DNA of 64,000 bases, from contig CBDHES010000002.1 in NCBI GenBank assembly GCA_965262175.1, positions 2,418,001 to 2,482,000 on the forward strand. Reading direction: 5' to 3'. Source of the stretch: CADEDH01 sp965262175 (GTDB taxonomy: Bacteria; Actinomycetota; Acidimicrobiia; Acidimicrobiales; SZUA-35). This document shows, one piece after another, positions 8,445 through 17,154 of this stretch (the first letter of the stretch is position 1; each line of letters opens with the position of its first letter). A model generated the notes under the pieces. The model made no database searches, was not told the origin of the DNA, and saw nothing but the letters and a program-made list of their open reading frames with translations. Made by a program: the position numbers and the translations under genes.

Positions 8445-9209
8445 GTGGCTCGTTCCGGGCATTGGTTCGACGAGGTCGCCGCCTTCCTCGGCCCGGCCTA
8501 CCTCCGGTACTCCTTCACCAGGGGGACGGCCCAGGAGGTGGCGGCGCTGGTCGACCTGCTCGCACTGACGCCCGGTGAACGGGTGCTCGACGTCGGTTGT
8601 GGCCCGGGCCGGCACTCGCTGGCCCTGGCCGCCGCTGGCTTCGAGGTCGTCGGGGTCGACATCTCGGCAGAGTTCGTTGCCCTGGCAGCAAGCGCGGCTG
8701 GCGCCAGTGATGCCCCCGTGGCCCCCCGCTTCGTCCAGGCCGACGCCCGGGACCTCGTCGATTTCGCGGACTCCTTCGATGCGGTCATCTCCCTCTGCCA
8801 GGGGGCCTTCGGGTTGACCGGTGGGCCGGGGGCGACCCCCGACCTGCTCCGGCGGGAGCTCGACGAACCGATCCTGGCCGGGATGGCCGGTGCCTTGCGG
8901 CCCGGGGGGCGGCTCGCCGTGTCGGCGTTCTCGGCCTACTTCATGCTCCGGTACCTCGAGGATCACGACACCTTCGACGCCGACGGGGGCGTCAACCACG
9001 AACAGACGACGTTGCGCAACGAGGAGGGCGACGAGCGGCCGGCCGAGCTGTGGACGACGTGCTTCACCCCCCGGGAACTACGACTGCTGGCCCGGGCGGT
9101 CGGCCTGCGTCCCCGGGTGGTCCACGGTGTCGCCCCCGGCGCGTACCGGCCCGAACCGCCGACGGTCGACCATCCCGAGTTTCTGCTGGTGGCCGACTTG
9201 GACGGCTAG
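8445..9209 (+). CDS. Class I SAM-dependent methyltransferase
   Basis: 254 residues from GTG 8445, chosen because TACCGT lies six bases upstream (leaderless pattern); a TTG at 8388 would add 19 residues with no support. Motif I is RVLDVGCGPGRHSLALAAAG, followed by VVGVDIS with the acidic ribose-binding residue, then VQADARD and the GGRLAVSAFSAY region. The C-terminal part (FTPRELRLLARAVGL) is typical of UbiE-like small-molecule methyltransferases. The substrate is unknown. The stop codon TAG forms the first bases of the -10 box of the next gene. Confidence 0.85.
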   Translation: MARSGHWFDEVAAFLGPAYLRYSFTRGTAQEVAALVDLLALTPGERVLDVGCGPGRHSLALAAAGFEVVGVDISAEFVALAASAAGASDAPVAPRFVQADARDLVDFADSFDAVISLCQGAFGLTGGPGATPDLLRRELDEPILAGMAGALRPGGRLAVSAFSAYFMLRYLEDHDTFDADGGVNHEQTTLRNEEGDERPAELWTTCFTPRELRLLARAVGLRPRVVHGVAPGAYRPEPPTVDHPEFLLVADLDG

Positions 9210-9212
9210 GTT
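9207..9212 (+). promoter_or_regulatory. -10 box (TAGGTT) overlapping the upstream stop codon
   Basis: TAGGTT ends seven bases before ATG 9220. Its first three bases are the stop codon of the methyltransferase gene, so stop codon and promoter share sequence. The geometry matches the leaderless starts elsewhere in the window. Confidence 0.5.
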
Positions 9213-9219
9213 GTCGGCG

Positions 9220-10116
9220 ATGACGAGCTTCACGGTCCGCCGCTGCGCCCACTTCGTGCCTGGGGCCAACGAGAAGATGCTGACCAAGTCGATGGCGACC
9301 GCAGCCGATGCGCTGGTGCTCGACCTGGAGGATGCGGTCACCCCGGAGAACAAGGACCAGGCCCGGGCCGTGGTCGCCGGGTGGTTGGCCGACGTCGACT
9401 TCGGTGCCCAGGAGTCGATGGTCCGCATCAACCCGGTCGACACGCCCTGGTTTCGGGCCGACCTCGAGGCGACCATGGTCAACCCGCCCGACTCCTACCT
9501 GGTTCCGAAGGTCCACGGGCCCGACGAGGTCCGGCTGATCGATCGGATCGTTTCGGACCTCGAAGCGCAGCACGGTCACGAGCCGGGGTCGGTGAAGCTG
9601 GTGGTACTGGGGACCGAGACCCCGGCCGGCTTCCAGAACATCGCTCAGATCCCCTGCGTACCCCGGGTCGACGGCCTGACGTGGGGAGCGGAGGACCTCT
9701 CGGCCGCGCTTGGTGCCCGGCGCAACCGAGGCCCGGACGGGCGGTACCTGCCGCTGTTCGAGCATGCCCGAACGGCGTGCATGGTCTCGGCGGCCGCGGC
9801 CGGCGTCCAGGCCATCGACACCGTGTTCGTGGACGTCACCGATCCCGAGGGTCTTCGCCAGGACTGTCTCGACGGCGCCTGGGTCGGTTTCACCGGGAAG
9901 ATCAGCATTCACCCGAGCCAGATCGACGTCATCAACGAGGTTTTCACGCCCTCCGCAGAGGACGTTGCCCGCGCCCGAGCGCTGCTCGACGAGCTCGCCA
10001 TCCAGCAGGCTCAGGGGAAGATGGCGTTCCGGTTCGAAGGGCAGATGGTAGACGTGCCCCACTTCACTCAGGCTCGCCGAATCCTGGCCGTGGCTGACGC
10101 CCTGGCCGGTCGGTAG
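9220..10116 (+). CDS. HpcH/HpaI aldolase / CitE-like CoA-ester lyase family protein
   Basis: 298 residues from ATG 9220. Typical CitE-like features: FVPGANEKM at the N-terminus, ADALVLDLEDAV (acidic metal and CoA-ester site), a conserved Arg in MVRIN, VPKVHG, VVLGTETPAGF (metal-binding Glu in the ETP motif), and GKISIHPSQID close to the C-terminus. The family cleaves or forms C-C bonds of CoA thioesters such as malyl-CoA, methylmalyl-CoA or citramalyl-CoA; which one cannot be decided here. The last 53 bases overlap, antisense, the 3' end of the HNH nuclease gene. Confidence 0.88.
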   Translation: MTSFTVRRCAHFVPGANEKMLTKSMATAADALVLDLEDAVTPENKDQARAVVAGWLADVDFGAQESMVRINPVDTPWFRADLEATMVNPPDSYLVPKVHGPDEVRLIDRIVSDLEAQHGHEPGSVKLVVLGTETPAGFQNIAQIPCVPRVDGLTWGAEDLSAALGARRNRGPDGRYLPLFEHARTACMVSAAAAGVQAIDTVFVDVTDPEGLRQDCLDGAWVGFTGKISIHPSQIDVINEVFTPSAEDVARARALLDELAIQQAQGKMAFRFEGQMVDVPHFTQARRILAVADALAGR

Positions 10117-11308
10117 GCATCGTCTCGGGGCCATCGTCGACCGAGGCGCCTTTCGCCTTGTTGTGAGGGTCGCACAGGATCTGACCGTTCGCCGTCGACG
10201 TCGGCCCGGCCCGGTGCCAGGGGTGGATGTGGTCGACCTGGAGCCATGACGGCGGAGCATCACATCCTGGGATCCGGCATCGGCCGCGCCCTGCGGCGAG
10301 CAGTGCCTCCCGGAGGTGGGCCGGGAATCGGCGCACCCGTCGGCCCAGGTCGAGGACCTCGTGATCGGAGCCGAGGACGAGGCGGCGAAACGTCGCCCCG
10401 GCCAGGACACCGGCGCCGATGCGGGGATCGAGCGGGGTGCCATCGACCAGCTCACAACGGCGGTCGACGTCGGTGGGGTCGAGGCCGGGGTGTCGGCCGG
10501 CGAGCAAGGCCTCGACCACCCGCTCCGACATGACCACATGGACAAGCGGCCGGGCCGGCTTCCCACCGCCGGGGCCGGCGCCGCGAGCGATCAGCTCGAC
10601 CAGCGCATCCGCTCGGCGCTGGGACGGCGACCGGAGCGAGCCCTCCGCCCCGTCGTCGCGGAACAGGGCCTGCTCGGCCCGGCCAACCGCCGTGACCACG
10701 GCCTCCCCTCCCACCGGATCGAGCCGGAACCGGCCGCTCACCGTGCCGTCGGCGTGCTTGGTGATCCGGCAGAAGCGGCGGGTGAGCTGCTCGAGTGGCT
10801 CGGGACCGTCGGGATCGGCGGCCAGTCGCCAGTACCGGGCCGCCTCGACGAACTCCCGCCACAGGCATGACGTGGCCGCCTCGATCAGGATCTCCTGCGA
10901 TTCGACCAGGGCGGCGTGGGTGCGCGGGCCGTCGAGGCGGCGGAGCACCGTGACGTGGCGGGCGCTCAGCGCCCCGGTGGCGTGAGCCTCGGCGAACCGG
11001 GGGAAGCCGCACAGCCATCCGGCCCGGTGAGCCTCGGCCGCGACGGCGCGGGGATCGGCGCCACAGTCGGCGGCCACGATCGAAGCGACCGAACGGGGCC
11101 GGCCACCGACGCCGGCCCGCTCGCCGACATCGCCCACCGCGGCCAGGAGTGAGCCACTCCAGGCATCGAGCCGAGCCCGGAGCCGCTGGACCTCCGCAGC
11201 AGCAGCCCGGAGCTCGTCGGGGCCACGGCACGCCAACGGAACCGCTTGAGCGGCGCTCATCGCCCTCTCGAGCTCGCTCAGCACATCGTCCAACACCACA
11301 CCGGACAT
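10064..11308 (-). CDS. DUF222 / HNH endonuclease (13E12-repeat family)
   Basis: 414 residues from ATG 11308 (a GTG three codons upstream is possible). The N-terminal DUF222 helical region covers about residues 1-250 (RARLDAWSGSLLAAVGDVGE, GALSARHVTVLRRLDGPR). An HNH nuclease module follows at about residues 340-385, with the zinc-type C-x4-C pair in GRCRIPGCDAP, VDHIHPW (the DH of the motif) and LCDPHNKAKG. These genes are abundant in Actinobacteria, and in mycobacteria some 13E12 genes are LexA-controlled and DNA-damage induced. Here an SOS-type box lies in the promoter. Its true substrate is unknown. It converges on and overlaps the CitE-like gene. Confidence 0.88.
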   Translation of the reverse strand: MSGVVLDDVLSELERAMSAAQAVPLACRGPDELRAAAAEVQRLRARLDAWSGSLLAAVGDVGERAGVGGRPRSVASIVAADCGADPRAVAAEAHRAGWLCGFPRFAEAHATGALSARHVTVLRRLDGPRTHAALVESQEILIEAATSCLWREFVEAARYWRLAADPDGPEPLEQLTRRFCRITKHADGTVSGRFRLDPVGGEAVVTAVGRAEQALFRDDGAEGSLRSPSQRRADALVELIARGAGPGGGKPARPLVHVVMSERVVEALLAGRHPGLDPTDVDRRCELVDGTPLDPRIGAGVLAGATFRRLVLGSDHEVLDLGRRVRRFPAHLREALLAAGRGRCRIPGCDAPPSWLQVDHIHPWHRAGPTSTANGQILCDPHNKAKGASVDDGPETMPTDRPGRQPRPGFGEPE

Positions 11309-11368
11309 CACGACCACCGGGACTCATCTCGATCAGATGCCGGCAGCCGAAGCTGCGAAGTTGGACCG

Positions 11369-11397
11369 ACGCTATCGAACAGACGTACGATCCGCAA
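11369..11397 (-). promoter_or_regulatory. Promoter of the DUF222-HNH gene with SOS-type box in its spacer
   Basis: On the minus strand TTGCGG (11392-11397) and TAGCGT (11369-11374) are exactly 17 bases apart. Nearly the whole spacer is an inverted repeat at 11375-11390, TCGAAC-AGAC-GTACGA on the plus strand. It matches 11 of 12 positions of the actinobacterial LexA consensus TCGAAC-N4-GTTCGA. A repressor bound here would block both promoter elements. The leader to ATG 11308 would be about 50 bases. Confidence 0.75.
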
Positions 11398-11407
11398 CCC
11401 GAGGGTG

Positions 11408-12271
11408 CTAGCTGGCCGTCGCCCCGATGGTGGGAGCCCAGCCGTAGACCCGGCGCAGCGTGCCCCCCATCAACCGGGCCCGTTCGTCGTCGGTCAGACG
11501 GTCGGTCAGCGCGAAGGCGTCGACCCCCTCTCGGTAGGTGAGGAGCGCGGTGGCCCGGGTCCAATCGGTCCCCCAGAGGAGGCGGTCGAACCCGAAGGCG
11601 TCGAACAGGCGGGCCAGCGGATCCCACAGGTCGGGATAGGGAAACGCCTCGTGGGAGAGGGTGCAGGCCCCGGTCACCTTCACGGTCACGTTGTCGAGAT
11701 CGGCCAGCGCCAGGACCGCCGGGAGATCGGCCCACGGGTCGGCCGGTGGTGGCGGGGCGAAGGGCTGAGCAAGGCCGAGGTGGTCGACGACGATCGAGGT
11801 CTCCGGGTGGCGGCGGGCGAGGGTGGCGACCGTCGCCAGGGCACCCCAGCACAGGATGTTGATCGGTAGCCCGTGGCGGGCCCCGGCCCGCAGGACGGCG
11901 GCCAAGCCGGGGTGATCGGGGTCGGTGGGGCCACCTCCGTACAGGACCAGGCGGGCGCCGACCGCCCCCGGGGTATCGGCCCAGGCCGCCACCTCCTCGG
12001 CCGGGTCGGCGCCCGTCGGGTCCATCGGCTTGACGAGGGCGAACCGATCGGGGTGGGCGGTGTGGACCTCGACGGCGTAGCTGGCATCGAACCGGTACAT
12101 CGACCACGGTGAGACGAGCAACGCGCCATCGACCCCGACCTCGTCCATCGCCGCCACCATCTCGTCGCCCGTCACGTGGGCCGGACCGGCCAGGACCCCG
12201 GCCCACGGTCGGCCCGGGTGGTCGCGTTCGTAAGCGTGGACCTGGGCATCGATCACCGGCGGTCGAACCAT
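11408..12271 (-). CDS. Amidohydrolase family protein (metal-dependent, amidohydrolase-2 type)
   Basis: 287 residues from ATG 12271 (the frame is open for 20 more codons upstream, without family similarity). TIM-barrel amidohydrolase features: VIDAQVHAYERDHPGRPW (HxH-type metal site at the first strand), ALLVSPWSMY, SIVVDHLGLAQP with a conserved His on a later strand, and LLWGTDWTRA with the terminal catalytic Asp. Members hydrolyse lactones or decarboxylate aromatic acids; the substrate is not evident. It is transcribed divergently from the nitroreductase gene, with 83 bases between the starts. Confidence 0.82.
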   Translation of the reverse strand: MVRPPVIDAQVHAYERDHPGRPWAGVLAGPAHVTGDEMVAAMDEVGVDGALLVSPWSMYRFDASYAVEVHTAHPDRFALVKPMDPTGADPAEEVAAWADTPGAVGARLVLYGGGPTDPDHPGLAAVLRAGARHGLPINILCWGALATVATLARRHPETSIVVDHLGLAQPFAPPPPADPWADLPAVLALADLDNVTVKVTGACTLSHEAFPYPDLWDPLARLFDAFGFDRLLWGTDWTRATALLTYREGVDAFALTDRLTDDERARLMGGTLRRVYGWAPTIGATAS

Positions 12272-12341
12272 GGCCGAGATCTTCTCACACGGCCGACCGG
12301 GACCCCGCCCCGGTCCCGCCCCGACAACCACCGCCGTCCAC

Positions 12342-12347
12342 TACCGT
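12342..12347 (+). promoter_or_regulatory. -10 box (TACCGT) of leaderless nitroreductase transcript
   Basis: TACCGT ends exactly seven bases before GTG 12355, and no ribosome-binding sequence precedes the start. This is the same spacing as at 9220, 49334 and 57937. Confidence 0.5.
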
Positions 12348-12354
12348 CGACGGG

Positions 12355-13116
12355 GTGAACGAGACGATCAAGCTCCTCCAGTCCCACCGGTCGATCCGGA
12401 AGTACACCGACGACCAGATCGATGACGACACGGTGGCCGAGATCGTCCGAGCCGGCACCGCCGCCGCCACCTCGAGCAACCTGCAGGCCACCACGGTGAT
12501 CCGGGTCCGCAATCCCGAGACCCGGGCCCGGATCTCCGAGCTCACCGGCGGTCAGCCCCAGGTGGTCTCGGCGCCGGTCTTCCTCGTCTGGTGCGCCGAC
12601 GTCCGCCGGTCGGGGTTGGCGTGCGAGATCGGGGGTGCGGCCACCACGACCGGGATGACCGAGCAGTTCATCATCGCCACCGTCGACGTCGCCCTGGCGG
12701 CCCAGAACGCGGTCGTCGCCGCCGAGTCGTTGGGCTACGGCATCTGCTACATCGGCGCCGTTCGCAACGACCCCCAGACCGTGGCCGACCTGTTGGAGCT
12801 ACCCGACCACGTCTACCCGGTGTTCGGGCTGTGCATCGGCGTGCCGGCCCAGGATCCCGAGGTCAAGCCCCGGCTCCCGATCGGGCTGGTGCTCCGGGAG
12901 GAGGTGTACGGCGAGGGGCGTGGTCCCGACGAGGCCGAGGCGGCCGAGCGGGCCGGCATCGCCGACTACGACGAGACCATGCGCCAGTACTACCGGACCC
13001 GGACGGGTGGCAAGAAGGAAAGCTCCTGGTCGGAGGAGATGGCCCGCCTGATGGACGGCGAGCGCCGGCCTCACATGCGGCAGTTCCTGGCCGATCGAGG
13101 CTTCGACATGCGCTGA
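12355..13116 (+). CDS. Nitroreductase family, NADPH-dependent FMN oxidoreductase
   Basis: 253 residues from GTG 12355. The N-terminus SHRSIRKYTDDQI carries the basic FMN-phosphate-binding residues of the nitroreductase fold. TAAATSSNLQ, the AAQNAVVAAESLGYGICYIGA helix region and LCIGVPAQDPEVKPRLP are typical of the NfsA/FRP branch, as is the C-terminal YYRTRTGGKKESSWSEEM segment. Likely activity is two-electron reduction of flavins, quinones or nitroaromatics with NADPH. The stop codon lies inside a perfect 16-bp tandem duplication (13105-13136). Confidence 0.9.
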   Translation: MNETIKLLQSHRSIRKYTDDQIDDDTVAEIVRAGTAAATSSNLQATTVIRVRNPETRARISELTGGQPQVVSAPVFLVWCADVRRSGLACEIGGAATTTGMTEQFIIATVDVALAAQNAVVAAESLGYGICYIGAVRNDPQTVADLLELPDHVYPVFGLCIGVPAQDPEVKPRLPIGLVLREEVYGEGRGPDEAEAAERAGIADYDETMRQYYRTRTGGKKESSWSEEMARLMDGERRPHMRQFLADRGFDMR

Positions 13117-13136
13117 GTCAGACATGCGCTGAGTCA
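13105..13136 (+). repeat. 16-bp perfect tandem duplication spanning the nitroreductase stop codon
   Basis: Two identical adjacent copies of GACATGCGCTGAGTCA (13105-13120 and 13121-13136). The first copy encodes the last residues DMR and the stop; the second repeats the stop in the same sequence context. It probably arose by slippage or duplication. See the similar cases at 48058 and 57195. Confidence 0.95.
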
Positions 13137-13217
13137 GGAAGCCGACAGCGACTGGCAAGGAGCCCTTCAGATTCCGACCGTCGCTCGCCGGCCCCGATCC
13201 ACCAGAATGGGCCGTCA

Positions 13218-14723
13218 ATGGAGTTGCACGAGATACAACGGCCGGCCACGAGAGTCCCGCGCTACGTCGGCCCCACCTCGCTCGGGACGGTGCTCGACAC
13301 CCTGGCCGAGCACCGGGAGCGGGCCCGGATCGTCGCCGGCGGAACCGATCTCCTCGTCGAACTCGATCGAGGCGCCCATCGGGGCGTCGAGATGCTGGTC
13401 GACGTCAGCCGGCTCGACGGGCAGGCCGAGATCGCCGACGAGGGAGACCACCTCCGGCTCGGCCTGGGCGTGACCCACGCCCAGGTCGTGGCCGACCCCC
13501 GATGCGTGGCCGCCGCCCTGCCGTTGGCCCAGGCCTGCGCCGAGATCGGCTCACCCCAGCTCCGCAACCGGGCCACCGTGGCCGGCAACCTCGTGACCGC
13601 CAGCCCGGCCAACGACACGATCTCGGCCCTGACCGCCCTCGGGGCCCGGGTCGAGATCACCTCGGTTCGGGGGACCCGCACCGTCGGGGTCGATGAGCTG
13701 ATCACCGGGTTCCGCCAGACCCAGCTGGCGCCCGACGAGCTGGTCACCGCCATCGAGGTCCCCAAGCTCGGCCCCGGCCCCGACGGGGGGCTGCGCCGGG
13801 GCGTGTTCGTCAAGCTCGGTCTCCGGCGGGCCCAGGCGATCTCGGTCGTCCACCTCGCCGCGGTGGTGGCCTTCGCCCCCTCCGGCACCCCAACCGGCAC
13901 GGTGACCGCTGCGACGGTCGCCCTCGGGAGCGTGGCCCCGACGATCGTCACCGTCGCCGGACTGACGGACCTGTTGGCCGGCCGCCGCCTCGACGCCGAG
14001 GCGATCGCCGCCGCAGCCGCCGCTGCTCAGGCCACCGCCACCCCGATCGACGACCTTCGCTCGACCGGCGACTATCGCCGTCGGACCGTGGCCACGATGA
14101 CCGAGCGGGCGCTCCGGGCGCTGGCCGACGGGGTCGAGGCCGAGCGGTGGCCGACCGCCGCCCCCCGGCTCTGGGCCCCTGCGTTCGACGGTCGATTCCC
14201 CACCGGCGGGACGGTGGCCGGCGCCGACGGTCGACCGCTCGAGCCCGCCGACCCCATCACCGTCACCGTCGACGGTGCCGAGGTGACCGCACCCGGCGCG
14301 GTGGGGACGACCCTGCTCGACTGGCTCCGCGACGCCGCCGGTCGGACCGGGGTCAAGGAAGGGTGCGCCGAGGGGGAGTGCGGCGCCTGCACGGTCGACC
14401 TCGACGGCGCCTCGGTCATGAGCTGCCTGGTGCCCGCCGCCCGGGCACGAGGTGCGGCGGTGGGCACGGTCGAGGGACTCGCCGTCGATGGCGACCTCCA
14501 CCCCATCCAGGACGCCTTCGTCGCCACCGGCGCCGTGCAGTGCGGGTTCTGCACCCCGGGCCTGCTGATGGCCTGCGCCCGACTCCTCGACGAGTGCCCC
14601 CATCCCGACCCCGACCAGGTCCGGGCCGGCCTGGCCGGGAACCTCTGCCGCTGCACCGGCTACGGGGCCATCGAACGGGCCATCGAACAGGCGACGAACC
14701 AGGCGACCGGAGGAGGCCGATGA
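13218..14723 (+). CDS. Molybdenum-hydroxylase FAD-binding plus [2Fe-2S] fused subunit (CoxM-CoxS-like), copy 1
   Basis: 501 residues from ATG 13218. The N-terminal part (about 1-290) is the FAD-binding medium subunit: IVAGGTDLLVEL, the IGSPQLRNRATVAGNLVTAS flavin loop, and a CO-dehydrogenase flavoprotein C-terminal domain. The C-terminal part (about 345-495) is the iron-sulfur subunit, with plant-type GCAEGECGACTVDLDG, then CGFCTPG and NLCRCTGY for the two clusters. The order FAD then Fe-S is the reverse of classical xanthine dehydrogenase XdhA. It carries electrons from the molybdenum site to FAD and an external acceptor. Its stop overlaps the Mo-subunit start (ATGA), so the pair forms one complex. 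Confidence 0.92.
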   Translation: MELHEIQRPATRVPRYVGPTSLGTVLDTLAEHRERARIVAGGTDLLVELDRGAHRGVEMLVDVSRLDGQAEIADEGDHLRLGLGVTHAQVVADPRCVAAALPLAQACAEIGSPQLRNRATVAGNLVTASPANDTISALTALGARVEITSVRGTRTVGVDELITGFRQTQLAPDELVTAIEVPKLGPGPDGGLRRGVFVKLGLRRAQAISVVHLAAVVAFAPSGTPTGTVTAATVALGSVAPTIVTVAGLTDLLAGRRLDAEAIAAAAAAAQATATPIDDLRSTGDYRRRTVATMTERALRALADGVEAERWPTAAPRLWAPAFDGRFPTGGTVAGADGRPLEPADPITVTVDGAEVTAPGAVGTTLLDWLRDAAGRTGVKEGCAEGECGACTVDLDGASVMSCLVPAARARGAAVGTVEGLAVDGDLHPIQDAFVATGAVQCGFCTPGLLMACARLLDECPHPDPDQVRAGLAGNLCRCTGYGAIERAIEQATNQATGGGR

Positions 14724-16963
14724 CCGTCGGAGCCAACCCACCCCGGATCGATGGGCACGCCAAGGTGACCGGCGCCGCCGAGTTCCCGGCCGATCGGATC
14801 CCCGACGATGCCCTGGTGGCCAAGGTGGTGTTCACCGACCAACCCCACGCCCGGCTGGTGTCGCTCGACGTCGCCGCCGCCGAGGCGGTCGATGGCGTGG
14901 TGGCGGTCCTGACCGGGGCCGACGTCCCGGTCAACGAGTACGGCCTCACGATGTTCGACCAGCCGGTCTTCGTATCGGTCGACCACACCGGGCGGGCCGC
15001 GGTGGCGGCCGACGTCAGCCGGTGGGAGGCCGACCACCTCGCCCTCGTCGTCGCCACCTCCGACGAGGCGGCGGCCGCCGGTGCGGCGGCCATCGAGGCG
15101 GTGTGGGAGCCGCTCCCGATCCTCTCCGACATCGACGAGGCCCTGGCCGCCGACGCACCGCTGATCCACCCGGAGAACGGCCTGACGTCGAACGTCTACC
15201 ACACCAACCGGATCCGCAAGGGCGACCCGACCGCAGCGTGGGCCGCCGCCGACGTCATCGTCGAGGCGACCTATGACGTGCCCTATCAGGAGCACGCCTA
15301 CCTCCAGCCCGAGGCCGGCGTGGCCTACATCGACGACGAGGACCGGGTCACCGTCGAGGTGGCCGGTCAATGGACCCACGAGGATCGGGAGCAGATCGCC
15401 CACGCCCTCGATCTGCCGCTCGAACGGGTTCGGGTCATCTACCCGGCGATCGGCGGGGCCTTCGGCGGCCGGGAGGACACGTCGATCCAGATCGTCCTGG
15501 CCCTCGCCGCCTGGCGGCTCGCAGCGCAGGGCGAGCGGCGACCGGTCGCCGCCCGGTGGTCCCGGGAGGAGTCGATCGTCGGCCACCACAAACGACACCG
15601 GGCCCGGATCACGACCCGGTGGGGAGCCTCGGCCGACGGTCGGGTGGTGGCGGTCGAGAGCGAGGCCTGGCTCGACGCCGGTTCCTACAACTACACCTCG
15701 AACAAGGTGCTGGGGAACCTCCACCTCGGCCAGGCCGGCCCCTACGACGTCGCCAACGTCACCGTCGACAGTCACGCCGTCTACACCAATGCGGTACCCG
15801 GTGGCGCGTTCCGGGGCTTCGGGGGACCCCAGGCGGCGTTCGTGGCCGAGACCCAGATGAACCGCCTGGCCGACGCCCTCGACATGGACCCGGTCGAGAT
15901 CCGCCGCCGCAATGCCCTCCGGGACGGCTCGATCGGTGTCACCCAGACGCCGATGCCCGAGGGGGTCACCCTCGTCGAGGTCATCGATCGATGCGCCGAG
16001 GCGTCGGGGTTCGATCGGGCCTTGGCCCCCGGCCGCCCGTTCTCCCCCTTCGCCTCGCTGCCTCCGGCCGCCGACCGGCTGGCCCGGGGCCGGGGCTTCG
16101 CCTGCGCGTTCAAGAACATCGGCTACTCGTTCGGTTTTCCCGAGCGGTGCGAGGCCCGGATCGTGCTCCATGGCGACGACGACGCCGAGCGCCCGGAGCG
16201 GGCCGAGCTGTTCCACGGCGGCGCCGATGTCGGCCAGGGGGCCCACACCGCGTTCCTCCAGATGACGGCCGAGGCGCTCGGCCTTCCCCTCGACCGCGTC
16301 GAGGGGACGTTCTCCGACACCGCCACCTCGGGCGACTCGGGGTCGGCGTCGGCATCGAGGCTGACGTTCATGGCCGGCAACTCGATCCTCGGCGCCGCCG
16401 AGGAGGCCGAGAAGGCCTGGCGGGACGGTCAACGGCCGGCGGTCGGGCAGTTCCGCTACGTGCCCCCGCCGACCGAGCCGCTCGATCCCGAGACCGGGGT
16501 CTGCGTCCCCAACTTCAGCTACGGCTACGTGGCCCAGGCCGTCGAGCTGACCGTCGACCTCGACACCGGCCATCTCGTCATCGATCGGGTCGTGAGCGCC
16601 CACGACGTCGGCCGGGCCATCAACCCCGATCTCGTCGTCGGCCAGATCGAAGGGGCGGTCGTCCAGGCCCACGGCTACGCCCTCAGCGAGCGCCTCCAGG
16701 TCGAGCAGGGCCGCATCCTCAACCCCCGGCTCAGCACGTACCTCATCCCCGGCATCGGCGACATCCCGACCTCCATCGAGTGCGAGGTGCTCGAATTGGC
16801 CGACCCCCTCGGCCCGTGGGGCGCCCGGGGCGTTGCTGAGATGCCGATGATGACCTACGCCCCGGCCGTGGTCGCCGCGCTCCACGACGCCACCGGACGC
16901 TGGTTTGCCGGCTTCCCCCTCACCCCCGATCGGGTCCTGGAGCAGCTCCACCACCCGGTGTGA
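14720..16963 (+). CDS. Xanthine-dehydrogenase-family molybdopterin-binding subunit, copy 1
   Basis: 747 residues from ATG 14720, overlapping the previous stop by four bases, with AGGAGG just upstream. The catalytic molybdenum subunit of a molybdenum hydroxylase: early IDGHAKVTGAAEF, then GGAFGGRED, AVPGGAFRGFGGPQAAF (FRGFG loop of the XDH group, no active-site Cys as in form I CO dehydrogenase), a Q-rich molybdopterin segment ADVGQGAHTAFLQ, and GARGVAEMP with the catalytic Glu. The substrate could be a purine, N-heterocycle or aldehyde; it is not decidable. It is cytoplasmic, with no signal peptide. It is followed by a cluster of four hairpins. Confidence 0.92.
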   Translation: MTVGANPPRIDGHAKVTGAAEFPADRIPDDALVAKVVFTDQPHARLVSLDVAAAEAVDGVVAVLTGADVPVNEYGLTMFDQPVFVSVDHTGRAAVAADVSRWEADHLALVVATSDEAAAAGAAAIEAVWEPLPILSDIDEALAADAPLIHPENGLTSNVYHTNRIRKGDPTAAWAAADVIVEATYDVPYQEHAYLQPEAGVAYIDDEDRVTVEVAGQWTHEDREQIAHALDLPLERVRVIYPAIGGAFGGREDTSIQIVLALAAWRLAAQGERRPVAARWSREESIVGHHKRHRARITTRWGASADGRVVAVESEAWLDAGSYNYTSNKVLGNLHLGQAGPYDVANVTVDSHAVYTNAVPGGAFRGFGGPQAAFVAETQMNRLADALDMDPVEIRRRNALRDGSIGVTQTPMPEGVTLVEVIDRCAEASGFDRALAPGRPFSPFASLPPAADRLARGRGFACAFKNIGYSFGFPERCEARIVLHGDDDAERPERAELFHGGADVGQGAHTAFLQMTAEALGLPLDRVEGTFSDTATSGDSGSASASRLTFMAGNSILGAAEEAEKAWRDGQRPAVGQFRYVPPPTEPLDPETGVCVPNFSYGYVAQAVELTVDLDTGHLVIDRVVSAHDVGRAINPDLVVGQIEGAVVQAHGYALSERLQVEQGRILNPRLSTYLIPGIGDIPTSIECEVLELADPLGPWGARGVAEMPMMTYAPAVVAALHDATGRWFAGFPLTPDRVLEQLHHPV

Positions 16964-17010
16964 CCAACATCACCGTCAGATCGGCGACCCCGGGTGGCCG
17001 AGTGCGCAAA

Positions 17011-17039
17011 ACCCGGCAGAGGGCGAGCCGCTGCCGGGT
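17011..17039. terminator. 9-bp hairpin (first of four) between convergent genes
   Basis: ACCCGGCAG (17011-17019) and CTGCCGGGT (17031-17039) are perfect complements with an 11-base loop. It is preceded by AAA, so on the minus strand the stem is followed by TTT. It could terminate transcription from either side. Confidence 0.55.
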
Positions 17040-17059
17040 CAAGCTGGTAGCACCACACA

Positions 17060-17105
17060 CCGGGGACTCATCCACCCCGGAGGGTCGGGGCGAGAGGGAG
17101 CCCCG
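17060..17105. other. Two adjacent small hairpins (second and third of four)
   Basis: CCGGGG/CCCCGG (17060-17065 with 17075-17080, loop 9) is followed by CGGGGC/GCCCCG (17086-17091 with 17100-17105, loop 8). Both stems are perfect. They may belong to a convergent terminator array or to a structured RNA; sequence alone does not decide. Confidence 0.45.
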
Positions 17106-17154
17106 CCGAGCAGCCGGCCAGACGACGCAGAGGGGGGCAGCCGGCATCCGCATA

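Noticed and set aside
14720..16963. Form I carbon monoxide dehydrogenase large subunit
   Set aside because: The active-site Cys motif of form I CoxL is absent here and in the copy at 38803; an XDH/aldehyde oxidase-like function is more likely.
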